Notes: generated by a model from the letters alone, not told the origin. Counted from the stretch's first letter, positions 26,704 through 39,140 are shown. The stretch is 64,000 nucleotides of DNA from 66-474 sp040255405 (GCA_040255405.1 JBDZUX010000010.1:6885-70884); one strand, 5' to 3'. Made by a program: numbers and translations.

Positions 26704-26823
26704 CTACGCGCGGGCCCGTCGATGAACGGCGTGATTGTTCGCGCGATCGTTGGTGGCAGCCGCCATGGCGCCCGGCACATTCAATGTGCGGACATCGAGC
26801 ATCGTGGCGGCGAGCAGTGACAT
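26704..26823 (-). CDS. Putative asparagine-responsive leader peptide for asnB
   Basis: A 39-codon ORF, ATG 26823 with GGGAGAG 8 bases upstream, ending TAG 26704-26706. Its last part reads ATNDRANNHAVHRRARA. Three Asn codons (26749-26751, 26737-26739, 26734-26736) lie just before the terminator and its competing pairings. CGCGCG (26745-26740) can pair with CGCGCG (26712-26707); CGGGCC (26718-26713) can pair with GGCCCG (26672-26667), which is the terminator's own 5' arm. That is the 1:2, 2:3, 3:4 scheme of classical attenuation. Translation and regulation are inferred, not shown. Confidence 0.7.
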   Translation of the reverse strand: MSLLAATMLDVRTLNVPGAMAAATNDRANNHAVHRRARA

Positions 26824-26924
26824 GGCGGTGACTCTCCCAGATTCCGGGGGCACGTGCAAGTGACTTCCCGAATCCTGTCGGCCGGAAAGTGCGAACATCG
26901 AGCCTCCGACCATGCGGAAAGCCC

Positions 26925-27584
26925 ATGTCCCGCCGCACCCTCAGTCTCGACGATACCGTGTACGACTACCTGCTCGGCCACAGCCTGCGCGAGCATCCCG
27001 AACAGACGGCGCTGCGCGAAGCGACGCGCACGCACCCGCACGCCGGCATGCAGATTTCGCCCGAGCAGGGCCAGTTCATGGCGCTGCTGGTCAAGCTGAT
27101 CGGCGCACGCCGCACCATCGAAATCGGCACGTTCACCGGCTACAGCGCGCTGACCGTCGCGCTGGCGTTGCCTGCCGACGGCAAGCTGCTCGCCTGCGAC
27201 ATCAGTGCGGAATACACCGCGATCGGCAAACCCTTCTGGCAACGCGCCGGGGTCGCCGACAAGATCGAGTTGGTCATCGCGCCCGCCACCGAGACACTGG
27301 ATGCGCGCATTGCCGCGGGCGAATCCGGCCGCCACGACTTCGCCTTCATCGACGCCGACAAAACCGGCTACGACGGCTATTACGAACGTTGCCTGCGATT
27401 GATTCGCACGGGCGGCCTGATCGCGATCGACAATACCTTGTGGGGTGGCAACGTCGCGCAGCCTGCGGAAGATGACGACACCCGCGCACTCCAGGCCCTG
27501 AACGACAAGCTGCATGGCGACGCGCGCGTCGACATGGCCATGCTGCCGATCGGCGACGGGCTGACGCTGGTGCGCAAGCATTGA
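26925..27584 (+). CDS. Class I SAM-dependent O-methyltransferase (caffeoyl-CoA type)
   Basis: A 219-residue O-methyltransferase of the family with catechol and caffeoyl-CoA methyltransferases. Conserved points: MQISPEQGQFMALLVKLIGARRTIEIGTFTGYSALTVALALP (SAM motif I), LACDISAEYTAIGKPFWQRAGVADKI, and the metal site FIDADKTGYDGYY with a later DNTLWGGNV. The natural substrate is unknown. Start ATG 26925 follows GGAAAG; the upstream in-frame ATG (26889) has no ribosome site. It is divergent from the asnB leader, sharing about 100 bases of upstream DNA. Confidence 0.93.
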   Translation: MSRRTLSLDDTVYDYLLGHSLREHPEQTALREATRTHPHAGMQISPEQGQFMALLVKLIGARRTIEIGTFTGYSALTVALALPADGKLLACDISAEYTAIGKPFWQRAGVADKIELVIAPATETLDARIAAGESGRHDFAFIDADKTGYDGYYERCLRLIRTGGLIAIDNTLWGGNVAQPAEDDDTRALQALNDKLHGDARVDMAMLPIGDGLTLVRKH

Positions 27585-27709
27585 CTTGCGATCAGCCCTG
27601 GTCGCGGCGCAACGACGGGCGTCGCGAACGATCCTTGCCCCGAGCCAAGAGGATCGCCTTCCGCGACCTGACGCGTCACAACAGCCGCTTCGAACGGCAA
27701 TCAGCCAGC

Positions 27710-29419
27710 TCAGGCAATTTCCCAATGCCGGACGAGCAGGCGCAACGATTCTCGGCCCCGCCAGTCGTTGACCATCAACTCGAATGCGAATCGCAGCAGA
27801 ACATCCGTCGTCAACTCACGATCGGCGTTGAACCAAACCGCTTCATGTTCGCGCCCATCCCGCGGGTCGCGCAGGCGCAAGCGCCGATGCGTCCCGTCGC
27901 TACCCATCGGCTTGCACTCGACGCATTCGAACAGGTTGTCGAACAAGGGTGCCGGGAAGGCTTGCCCCCAGGGACCCGCTGCGCGCAGTTGGTGCGCAAG
28001 TTCGATCCCGAACTCTTCCGGTGCGAGTTCGCCATCGCTTGCGAGCACGGGCTGCAACGCTTCCGGTGCGATGCGCTCGCGCACCACGGCATCGAATGTT
28101 TCGGCAAAACGCGCGTAGTCCGCGAGCATCAGGGTCAAGCCCGCGGCCATCGCGTGGCCGCCGAAACGCACGATCAGGCCGGGACAACGCGTGTCGACTT
28201 CCGCCAGCGCGTCACGGATGTGGAAACCCGGCACCGAACGCGCCGAACCACGCAACTCGTCGCCCACACCCGCGGGCGCGAACGTCACCACCGGACGATG
28301 CCAGCGCTCCTTGACCTTCGCCGCGACCAGCCCCACCACGCCGTGGTGCCATGCCGGGTCGAACAACGACACGCCGACCCGTTCGCCCGCCGCCGCATCG
28401 GCAAGCCGCGCCAGCGCTTCCTCGACCATCGACGCCTGCAGGTCGCGCCGTTGCGCATTGATGTCGTGCAGGACGCCGGCAAGTTCACGCGCGCGCTCCA
28501 CGTCATCGGACAACAGGCATTCGACACCGATGGTCATGTCCTCGAGCCGGCCGGCAGCGTTGAGTCGCGGCGCGATCGCGTAGGCAAGATCACTGGCCGT
28601 TGCATTGCGGGGGTCGCGCGAGGCCACCTCGAACAGTGCGGCGATCCCGGTACACGCCTGGCCCGCGCGCATCCTGCGCAAGCCGCCTTCCACCAGCGCG
28701 CGATTGTTGGCATCCAGCGGTACCAGGTCCGCGACCGTCCCCAGCGCCACCAGGTCCAGCAGCGACGCGAGATCCACTTCATCGCGCTTGCCCAGGCGGG
28801 CGCGCAATGCCAGCAACAGGTAGAACATCACGCCAACGCCGCACAGCGCCTTGCTGGCAAATGCGTCGCCGAAAAGATTGGGGTTCACGATCGCGTCGGC
28901 GTCGGGGAGCGCCGCGCCGGGCAGATGGTGATCGGTGACGACGACCTTGCAGCCCCGCGCTTTCGCGGCCGCGACGCCCGCGATCGACGCGATGCCGTTG
29001 TCCACCGTGACGATCAGGTCCGGCACCGGCCGCAACGTCTCGACCAGCGCAGGCGTCAATCCGTAGCCGTGGATGGCGCGATCGGGCACCGCGTAGCCGA
29101 CATGGCGCGCGCCCAGCATGCGCAACCCGCGTACCGCCACGGCGCACCCGGTCGCGCCGTCACAGTCGTAGTCGCCTGCAATCACGATGCGCGCGTGATT
29201 GGCGATCGCCGCCGCGAGCAGCTCGACCGCGAGCGAAATACCGCCCAGCCCGTCAGGCGGCAACAAGCCCGCAAGGCGGTGCCCGAGTGCGCCGATGCTC
29301 GCGACACCGCGCGCGGCGTACACCCGTCGCAACAGCGGATGCACGGACGCGGGCCAGTCGGGAGACGGCGTCGCCGCCGCACGGCGCACGATCCGCAGCA
29401 GCGGGTGGGCGACGTTCAC
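27710..29419 (-). CDS. recJ: Single-stranded-DNA-specific exonuclease RecJ
   Basis: 5'-3' single-strand exonuclease (569 residues) in recombination and mismatch repair. DHH-family motifs: ARIVIAGDYDCDGATGCAVAV, then IVTVDNGI, VVVTDHHLPG (the DHH), and SLLDLVALGTVADLVPLD. The DHHA1 part has RFGGHAMAAGLTL, and an OB-fold C-terminus ends with LVRHWEIA. It starts at GTG 29419, which overlaps the stop of the upstream gene (GTGA). That choice gives the family N-terminus; the longer upstream reading is out of family. Confidence 0.97.
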   Translation of the reverse strand: MNVAHPLLRIVRRAAATPSPDWPASVHPLLRRVYAARGVASIGALGHRLAGLLPPDGLGGISLAVELLAAAIANHARIVIAGDYDCDGATGCAVAVRGLRMLGARHVGYAVPDRAIHGYGLTPALVETLRPVPDLIVTVDNGIASIAGVAAAKARGCKVVVTDHHLPGAALPDADAIVNPNLFGDAFASKALCGVGVMFYLLLALRARLGKRDEVDLASLLDLVALGTVADLVPLDANNRALVEGGLRRMRAGQACTGIAALFEVASRDPRNATASDLAYAIAPRLNAAGRLEDMTIGVECLLSDDVERARELAGVLHDINAQRRDLQASMVEEALARLADAAAGERVGVSLFDPAWHHGVVGLVAAKVKERWHRPVVTFAPAGVGDELRGSARSVPGFHIRDALAEVDTRCPGLIVRFGGHAMAAGLTLMLADYARFAETFDAVVRERIAPEALQPVLASDGELAPEEFGIELAHQLRAAGPWGQAFPAPLFDNLFECVECKPMGSDGTHRRLRLRDPRDGREHEAVWFNADRELTTDVLLRFAFELMVNDWRGRESLRLLVRHWEIA

Positions 29420-30330
29420 CCCCGTCGCCAGAGGCGCAACCGGTGCGCGTGCCGCATCCGGAACCGTTCGCCGCCCGCAAACGTCAGCGCAATCGCATCG
29501 AACCTGCGCCTGCGCAACCAGCGCTCGAAAGTGTTCAGCCATTCCGTGGCTGATTCGCGCTCACCCAGCCGCTGCAGGTCGAGCAGCGTGTCGCCGCGGA
29601 CGTCGGCGGTTTCGAGCGCGTCCGGCAGCGGCTCCACGCGAACCACGCCGGCGAGCCTGGCCAGCCCGCGCACGACGTCGTCGGCGCTGGCGACCGTCGC
29701 GAGGTTGGTGTCCACGGAATCGGGCAACGCACCCGGTCCCCAGAACCACAATGCATTCACGGGCAGGCCGCGCGCGGCGATGCGGGTGGCGTTGACCGGG
29801 TGCGCGTGCAGCGCGATCTGGATTTCATTGAACAGGCGCCGCCACGTGCGCGCGGCATCGCCTTCCGGCAACACATCGATCAAGCTGGCGCCAAGCGCGT
29901 GGTCGGGGCTCGTGAAAATCGCGGGTTGCATGCCGTCCGCGAGCTGCACGCACCACTCCGTGGACGTGTCCACCCGCAACCCGCCCACTTCCGACAACAA
30001 CGGTGACAGCGTCGCGGCAAGCGCCTCGGCCTCGGCACCCGACAGGTTGCTTGCCGGGCACGCCATCAGCCGCGCACCGGTCGCTTCGCTGCGTACGTAT
30101 GCCGGGTCTGCGCACAACCAGTTTCCGCCACCCGCATCCCCGGCGTGGCAGTGATGGCGCAAAGCCGCTGCGGGAATGCCATCGCCTGTGAAACGGAAAT
30201 GTTCGCGCAATGCCGTCACGCGGGCATTCCGAGCATCCGGCAACCCATCGCCGCGCGCAAGCCAATGGTGGAACGCGGGGTCCGCGTCGGCATGCGCGAG
30301 CGGCGGCATCAGGACATGCAAGGTACTCAT
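29416..30330 (-). CDS. Conserved protein of unknown function, coupled to recJ (COG4255-like)
   Basis: A 304-residue protein preceding recJ, overlapping it by GTGA and following the ABC-F gene by 4 overlapping bases. Relatives in Xanthomonadaceae are sometimes called phosphoglycerate mutase-like or regulatory proteins without solid evidence. Seen: HVLMPPLAHADADPAFHHWLARGD, WLCADPAYVRSEATGARLMAC, a central LFNEIQIALHAHPVN and VNALWFWGPGALP. No signal peptide or membrane segment. A mutase-like metalloenzyme fold is possible from the WxWGxG pattern, but I do not assign a function. Confidence 0.6.
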   Translation of the reverse strand: MSTLHVLMPPLAHADADPAFHHWLARGDGLPDARNARVTALREHFRFTGDGIPAAALRHHCHAGDAGGGNWLCADPAYVRSEATGARLMACPASNLSGAEAEALAATLSPLLSEVGGLRVDTSTEWCVQLADGMQPAIFTSPDHALGASLIDVLPEGDAARTWRRLFNEIQIALHAHPVNATRIAARGLPVNALWFWGPGALPDSVDTNLATVASADDVVRGLARLAGVVRVEPLPDALETADVRGDTLLDLQRLGERESATEWLNTFERWLRRRRFDAIALTFAGGERFRMRHAHRLRLWRRG

Positions 30331-32306
30331 GCTGCATCAGCCTCCAGGGCCTCGTAACACGCCAGCCACTCGGATTCGAGGGCAGCCTTTTTCTCGCCCA
30401 GGACGTTCTGTTCACGTCCGATGTCCGCAAGCACCGCCGTCGGACCCTCGTAGATCGCGGGATCGGCCAGCCGCGCCTGCAAGGCGGCCAGTGCGGCATC
30501 GATCTTCGCGACCCGTGCCTCGATGCTTTCGAGTTGCTTGCGCCGGGCCCGCTGGCGCTCACGCTCGGCTGCGGCTTCGCGGCGCCGTTCGCGTGGGTCG
30601 GACGCCCGTTCTTGCACACCGCCGCGTTCGACCTGTTCGCCGCCGCGCGTGCGCAACCAGCGCGCGTAATCATCGAGGTCGCCATCGAACGGTTCGACCG
30701 TACCGTCGGCCACCCGCCAGAAGCTGTCGCACACCAGTCCAAGCAAGTGGCGGTCGTGCGCGACCAGTACCAAGGCGCCGGGGAAATCATTCAGCGCGTC
30801 GGCCAGCGCGCCGCGCATGTCGAGATCAAGGTGGTTGGTGGGTTCGTCCAGCACCAGCACGTTGGGCTTGCCCCACGCGATCAGCGCCAGCGCAAGCCGC
30901 GCGCGCTCGCCGCCGGAAAAACCGTCCACGTGCTCGAATGCACGATCGCCCGCAAAGTGCCACTTTCCGAGCCAGTCGCGCAAGACTTGCGGCGACGCTT
31001 CGGGCGCGAGTTCGCGCAGGTGTTCGAACGGCGTTTCGCCCGCCCGCAGGTTCTCCACCGTGTGCTGCGCGAAATAGCCGATCGACGCATCCTTGTGCGC
31101 GACGCGCTCGCCCGACAACAGGGGCAAATCGCCGACCAGCGTCTTGACCAGGGTCGATTTGCCGGCACCGTTGGGGCCGAGCAGGCCGATACGGTCGCCG
31201 GCCTGGACGCTGAAGCGCACGTCGGACAATACCCGCGCAACCTGCGCAGGGCTTGTCGGAGCGGCCCCCGGCCGCGACCCGCTGGCAGCAGGAGAGCGTG
31301 AAGCATCGCGGGCATGGCCCGCTCCTGCAAAAAGCTCGCTGTAACCGGCGTCGACGTGTTCCAGCTTCAGCATCGCCTGCGGCAGGCGCTCGGGCTCCGG
31401 AAAGCGGAATTCGAAGGCGCGCTCGACCCGCACGGCCTCGGTGCCGGACAGTTTTTCCAGGCGCTTGATGCGCGATTGCGCCTGGCGGGCCTTGGTGGCC
31501 TTCGCCCGGAAACGGTCGATGAACGCCTGCAGGTGCGCACGCTCGGTCTGCTCCTTCGCGAACGCCGCCTGCCGCTGCTGCAGGCGCTCGGCGCGCTGGC
31601 GTTCGAAGTCGCTGTAGTTGCCCGCGTAGAGCCGCGCCGCACCCTGCTCCAGGTGCAGCACGTGATCGACGGTACCGTCGAGGAACTCGCGGTCGTGCGA
31701 AATCACCATCAGCGTGCGCGGATAGCGCCGCAGCCACTGCTCCAGCCACAACACGGCATCGAGATCGAGGTGGTTGGTGGGTTCGTCCAGCAGCAACAGG
31801 TCCGATGGCGCCATCAGCGCGCGCGCCAGGTTCAGGCGTCCGCGCCAGCCGCCGGAAAATTCCGCGACGCTTTTTTCGTGATCGCCAGACTTGAAGCCCA
31901 GCCCGTGCAGCAGGCGTCCGGCGCGGGCACCGCCGTCGTAGCCGGCCATTGCATCGATACGCTGATGGGCCACGGCCGCCGCCGCGTGGTCGCCTGTCGC
32001 CTGCGCACGCGCTTCGTCGGCCAGCGCCGCGGCCAGTTCGACATCGCCACCCAGCACGTAGTCGATGGCACGATCGGCCAGCGCGGGCGTTTCCTGCGCG
32101 ACCGACGCAATGCGCAAACCGACGGGCACGTCCAGCGAGCCGACATCGGCTTCAACCTCGCCGAGGATCGCAGCGAACAGGCTGGACTTGCCGCTGCCGT
32201 TGCGGCCCGCCACGCCGACCTTCCAGCCGTCGTGAAGCGCCGCGTCGACGCCTTCGAGCAACAGGCGGTCGCCACGGCGCAGCGCAAAATTGCGGAAGGC
32301 GATCAC
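30327..32306 (-). CDS. ABC-F ATPase (YheS/Uup type) with an in-frame repeat insertion
   Basis: A 659-residue ABC-F protein, a cytoplasmic pair of ABC ATPases that act on stalled ribosomes. ABC1: Walker A GRNGSGKSS (residues about 35), signature FSGGWRGRLNLARAL, Walker B LLLLDEPTNHLD. A basic linker holds the tRNA-facing helices (PtIM, about 225-320). ABC2: Walker A GPNGAGKST, signature FSGGERARLALAL, Walker B VLVLDEPTNHLD. A coiled C-terminal tail follows. Residues about 323-356 are absent from relatives such as E. coli YheS (637 aa) and correspond to a REP doublet in the DNA. GTG 32306 overlaps the greA stop (GTGA). Confidence 0.93.
   Translation of the reverse strand: MIAFRNFALRRGDRLLLEGVDAALHDGWKVGVAGRNGSGKSSLFAAILGEVEADVGSLDVPVGLRIASVAQETPALADRAIDYVLGGDVELAAALADEARAQATGDHAAAAVAHQRIDAMAGYDGGARAGRLLHGLGFKSGDHEKSVAEFSGGWRGRLNLARALMAPSDLLLLDEPTNHLDLDAVLWLEQWLRRYPRTLMVISHDREFLDGTVDHVLHLEQGAARLYAGNYSDFERQRAERLQQRQAAFAKEQTERAHLQAFIDRFRAKATKARQAQSRIKRLEKLSGTEAVRVERAFEFRFPEPERLPQAMLKLEHVDAGYSELFAGAGHARDASRSPAASGSRPGAAPTSPAQVARVLSDVRFSVQAGDRIGLLGPNGAGKSTLVKTLVGDLPLLSGERVAHKDASIGYFAQHTVENLRAGETPFEHLRELAPEASPQVLRDWLGKWHFAGDRAFEHVDGFSGGERARLALALIAWGKPNVLVLDEPTNHLDLDMRGALADALNDFPGALVLVAHDRHLLGLVCDSFWRVADGTVEPFDGDLDDYARWLRTRGGEQVERGGVQERASDPRERRREAAAERERQRARRKQLESIEARVAKIDAALAALQARLADPAIYEGPTAVLADIGREQNVLGEKKAALESEWLACYEALEADAA
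31254..31329. repeat. REP doublet inside the yheS-like gene
   Basis: Two REP hairpins in opposite orientation lie inside the coding region: TCGGAGCGGCCCCCGGCCGC (31255-31274) and, on the minus strand, GCAGGAGCGGGCCATGCCCG (31330-31311). Together with the spacer they keep the frame and encode the Gly/Ala/Pro/Ser-rich stretch at residues about 323-356. Confidence 0.8.
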
Positions 32307-32779
32307 ACGTAACGTACGCCCACGATTTCGTAATTACGCTCGCCGGCCGGCGCGTTGAAGCCGAAGCTGTCGCCCTCGTTCTTGCCGATCATGGCGCGCG
32401 CGATGGGCGACGAAACCGCGATCAGGCCTTGCTTGATGTCGGCCTCGATGTCGCCCACGATTCGATAGGTGACCTTGTCGCCACTGTCGGCGTCCTCGAG
32501 GTCCACCAGCGCCCCGAACACCACCTTGCCGCCCGGATTCAGCGTGGCAGGGTCGATGATCTGCGCGGTCGAAAGCGCGGCCTCGATACGCTGGATGCGG
32601 CCTTCGATGAATCCTTGCTGCTCGCGCGCGGCGTTGTACTCGGCGTTTTCGCTCAGGTCGCCGTGCGCACGCGCCTCGGCGATCGCGGCGATGACCTTCG
32701 GGCGTTCGACCGATTTCAGTTTTTCCAGTTCGGCGCGCAGGCGCTCGGAACCGGCTTTGGTCATGGGGGCTCGCTGCAT
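32303..32779 (-). CDS. greA: Transcription elongation factor GreA
   Basis: 158 residues, the family length. It stimulates cleavage of backtracked RNA in RNA polymerase. The N-terminal coiled coil (KAGSERLRAELEKLKSVERPKVIAAIAEARAHGDLSENAEYNAAREQQ) carries the two acidic tip residues of DLSENAEY, and the C-terminal domain has SPIARAMIGKNEGDSF. ATG 32779, not 32764, is the start: GAGGAG sits 7 bases upstream and MQRAPMTKAG matches E. coli MQAIPMTLRG. The stop overlaps the yheS GTG. carB is upstream, as in relatives. Confidence 0.97.
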   Translation of the reverse strand: MQRAPMTKAGSERLRAELEKLKSVERPKVIAAIAEARAHGDLSENAEYNAAREQQGFIEGRIQRIEAALSTAQIIDPATLNPGGKVVFGALVDLEDADSGDKVTYRIVGDIEADIKQGLIAVSSPIARAMIGKNEGDSFGFNAPAGERNYEIVGVRYV

Positions 32780-32981
32780 GGCGGGACTCCTCTATTGCAT
32801 GCGGGCGCAGTCATGAACCCCGCGCCCTTGATGAAAGGGTTGTTGTGGAAAGTCAGGGCCTGCCCCCGAAATGCTTCTGATCGGGGCCATGGATGGCCGT
32901 TCTGGTGTTGCCTGGGGCATTACGTGTGATTCTGCGAGGGGGTCTGGCGATGCGGCGACCATGGCGATCGCACAAAGATGG

Positions 32982-36250
<3,269 letters not shown>

Positions 36251-36251
<1 letters not shown>

Positions 36252-37378
36252 CAGCGCGCCTCCTGCATCAGGTTCGCGAAGCGTGCGAACAAATAAGCGA
36301 TGTCGTGGGGTCCGGGGCTTGCTTCCGGATGCCCCTGGAAACAAAACGCGGGGCGGTCGGTCAACGTGAACCCCTGCAACGAACCGTCGAACAGCGAGAC
36401 ATGCGTCGTGCGCACGTTGGATGGCAGCGTGGCAGGGTCGACCGCAAAGCCATGGTTTTGCGAGGTGATCAGCACGCGACCATCATCGAGATCCTTCACC
36501 GGGTGGTTGGCGCCGTGGTGGCCGAACGGCATCTTCAAGGTCTTCGCACCCAAGGCGAGCCCCATCAACTGATGCCCGAGGCAAATGCCGAACAGCGGAA
36601 CCTTCGCGTCGAGGAACTTGCGCGTGGCCTCGATCGCGTAATCGCAGGCGGCGGGATCGCCGGGCCCGTTGGAAAGGCAAATGCCGTCGGGCTGCATCGC
36701 CAGCACGTCGGCGGCGGGTGTCTGTGCCGGCACCACCGTGATGCCGCAGCCTTGCTCGACCAGCAGGCGCAGGATGTTGCGCTTGAGTCCGAAATCGTAG
36801 GCAACGACCTTGAATTTCGGGGCGGGTTTGTGGAACGCCTGATCGTCGAGTTCGTAGTTGCCTTCGTGCCACGGCGCAGGCTCGCGCAGGCTCACGACCT
36901 TGGCAAGGTCGGCGCCATTCAGGCCGGGAAACGCGCGCGCCTTGGCGATGGCATCGTCGGCGTCGATCGATTCGCCGGCCACGATGCACCCGTGCTGCGC
37001 CCCGCGATCGCGCAGGATGCGCGTGAGCCTGCGGGTGTCGATGCCGGCAATCGCGACGACGCCATGGCGTTTCAGGTATTCCGGCAATGATTCCGTGCTG
37101 CGCCAGTTGGAAGCGAGTCGCGGCACGTCGCGCACGATCAGGCCCGCGGCTTGTACCTTGCCAGATTCCTCGTCGGGCACGTTGCAGCCGGTGTTGCCGA
37201 CGTGCGGCGCGGTCAGTGTGACGATCTGCTGCGCATAGGAGGGGTCGGTCAGGATCTCCTGGTAGCCCGTCATCGCGGTATTGAACACCACCTCGCCCGC
37301 CGTGCTGCCGCCGGCTCCGACGGCCTCGCCATGAAATAGCGTTCCATCGGCGAGGGCGAGCAAGGCAGGCATGGACAT
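36251..37378 (-). CDS. carA: Carbamoyl-phosphate synthase small subunit
   Basis: 375 residues; the glutaminase that supplies ammonia to CarB. The N-terminal domain starts MSMPALLALADGTLFHGEAVG. The class I amidotransferase domain has the Cys nucleophile in FGICLGHQLMGLALGA, VVAYDFGLKRNILRLL, and the His/Glu pair in CFQGHPEASPGPHD. ATG 37378 is preferred for its family N-terminus; ATG 37372 is the alternative. It overlaps carB at its end. In many relatives dapB lies directly upstream; here an oxygenase gene on the other strand stands between them. Confidence 0.98.
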
Positions 37379-37536
37379 GGGCGGATTCCGGATACAAGTT
37401 GACCCACGAGCCGCGCGGGAGCGGGCTCGGGGAATCGGTGATTCAGGCAAGCGGCAATGTTATCAGAAACCGCTGATGCAGTGATGGCCGGGGTTGCGGG
37501 CAGCGATACAATGCGCGCATCACAAGGACGAATTCC

Positions 37537-38232
37537 ATGCTCGCCGCCACCCTGCTCGACCCTGCCCGGCTCGATCGCCCCGATACGCTGATACGCAACG
37601 ATCCGTTCCCGTTCATGATCGCGCACGCACAGCTTCCCGAACAATCGCGGGCCGACCTGGACCGCGATTTTCCGAGGTACTCGGGTGCCGGTTTCTTCCC
37701 CTACGACGAGAAGGAATGCGGTCCGGCGATCCACGAACTGGTCAACGCCGTTACCTCGCCGGCGTTCGCGAGCGCGGTCGGTGCCAAGCTCGGCATCGAC
37801 GACCTCGGTCAATATCCGACGCTGGTGACGATCTGCCGCCATCTCAACAGGCGGCACGGCACCATCCATACCGACAGCAAATCGAAGGTTGCGACCGCAC
37901 TGATCTACCTGAATGCCAGTTGGCACGACACCAGCGACGGCTGCCTGCGATTCCTTTCGAAGATCGACGACATCGACGCTTCGATCGCACCGGAAGTGAA
38001 GCCGCTGTACGGCGAATTCGTGATCTTCAAGCGCGCCGACAATTCCTTCCACGGCCACTTGCCATACGAGGGCGAGCGCCGCGTGATCCAGGTGGCGTGG
38101 CTGACCAGCGAGGAAGAAAAGCTGCGCAAGACCCAGCGCGGCATCACCACGCGCTTCTTCAAGAAGATCGCGGGTGGGCTCGACCGAAAGTTCGGTGCAG
38201 GCCGCGATCGCAACGCCGCGCATCGGGATTGA
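37537..38232 (+). CDS. 2-oxoglutarate/Fe(II)-dependent oxygenase
   Basis: A 231-residue member of the 2OG-Fe(II) dioxygenase superfamily (prolyl-hydroxylase-like). The metal triad is visible: H111 and D113 in GTIHTDSKSK, and H172 in NSFHGH, with an Arg for 2-oxoglutarate in the following GERRVIQVAW. ALIYLNASWHDTSDGCLRFL is the conserved double-stranded helix core. Substrate unknown. TACAAT (37507-37512) is a reasonable -10 box 25 bases before the ATG. It is transcribed opposite to dapB and carA, which it separates. Confidence 0.88.
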   Translation: MLAATLLDPARLDRPDTLIRNDPFPFMIAHAQLPEQSRADLDRDFPRYSGAGFFPYDEKECGPAIHELVNAVTSPAFASAVGAKLGIDDLGQYPTLVTICRHLNRRHGTIHTDSKSKVATALIYLNASWHDTSDGCLRFLSKIDDIDASIAPEVKPLYGEFVIFKRADNSFHGHLPYEGERRVIQVAWLTSEEEKLRKTQRGITTRFFKKIAGGLDRKFGAGRDRNAAHRD

Positions 38233-38272
38233 AGACCGGGACTCGCGACTCGGGAGAGCGCAACAACAAGGC

Positions 38273-38349
38273 CGTCATCCCGGCGCAAGCCGGGATCCAT
38301 TTTGAAATCGTCAAGGGCAAGATGGATTCCGGCTTGCGCCGGAATGACG
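38273..38349. repeat. CGTCATTCCGG repeat with long inverted arms
   Basis: Arms of about 28 bases, CGTCATCCCGGCGCAAGCCG... (38273-38300) and its near-complement ATGGATTCCGGCTTGCGCCG... (38322-38349), separated by 21 bases. It lies just past the stop of dapB on the other strand, downstream of the oxygenase gene, and could serve as a bidirectional terminator. Confidence 0.85.
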
Positions 38350-38359
38350 AGGCAGCACT

Positions 38360-39100
38360 TCAGCTGCGGGATTCGAGCACATCATCAATCGAATATTTGC
38401 CCGCCGGCTTGCCGGCCAACCATGCTGCGGCGGTGAGCGCGCCGCGCGCGAAGATCGCGCGATCGGTGGCGCGGTGCGACAGCTCCAGCCGCTCACCCGC
38501 CGCGGCGAGCATCGCGGTGTGTTCGCCCACGATGTCGCCTGCACGGACGGCAGCGAAACCGATTGTGCCGGGCGGGCGCGGGCCGGCCTGGCATTGGCGC
38601 GACAACACCGCAACGGCATCGAAGTCCAGCCCGCGAGCTTCAGCGGCGGCACGGCCGAGTGCGAGTGCCGTCCCCGAGGGCGCATCAACCTTGCGCGCGT
38701 GGTGCGCTTCGATGATTTCGAGATCCCAGTCCGGCAGCGCCGCGGCGGCGGCACGCAATGCACGCGTCAGCACCGCAATGCCCAGGCTGAAGTTGGGGGC
38801 GTGCAGCACGGGGACGGTGCGTGCCGCTTCCGTCAATGCGTTCCACTGCGAATGTCCGAGTCCGGTCGTGCCGCTGACCAGCGCGATCCGGTTCGCCACG
38901 CAATGCGCGAGCGCGGCCTCGAAACCATCCGGCGAACTGAAATCGACGACGACGTCCAGCTTCGCCGCGCCGCGCCAGTCGCTCGACGCGCCGATCGTGG
39001 CGACCAACTCGAATCGCGCATCGCCGTGGAGCAAATCTTGCAGAGCCTGGCCCATGCGGCCGCTGGCGCCGTTGATGGCCAAACGGGAAGGATTGCGCAT
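38360..39100 (-). CDS. dapB: 4-hydroxy-tetrahydrodipicolinate reductase
   Basis: Lysine and diaminopimelate biosynthesis (246 residues). NAD(P)H motif AINGASGRMGQAL at the N-terminus; catalytic region DLEIIEAHHARKVDAPSGTALALG with the conserved HH and Lys; and VGEHTAMLAAAGERLELSHRATDRAIFARGAL at the C-terminus. It is about 25 residues shorter than E. coli DapB, mostly in a surface loop, but all catalytic parts are present. Downstream of dnaJ on the same strand, with a CGTCAT repeat (39141-39190) between them. Confidence 0.97.
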   Translation of the reverse strand: MRNPSRLAINGASGRMGQALQDLLHGDARFELVATIGASSDWRGAAKLDVVVDFSSPDGFEAALAHCVANRIALVSGTTGLGHSQWNALTEAARTVPVLHAPNFSLGIAVLTRALRAAAAALPDWDLEIIEAHHARKVDAPSGTALALGRAAAEARGLDFDAVAVLSRQCQAGPRPPGTIGFAAVRAGDIVGEHTAMLAAAGERLELSHRATDRAIFARGALTAAAWLAGKPAGKYSIDDVLESRS

Positions 39101-39140
39101 TTCAGAACCAGCGGTCGGGACGCTCCGAAGCTTACAAGGC

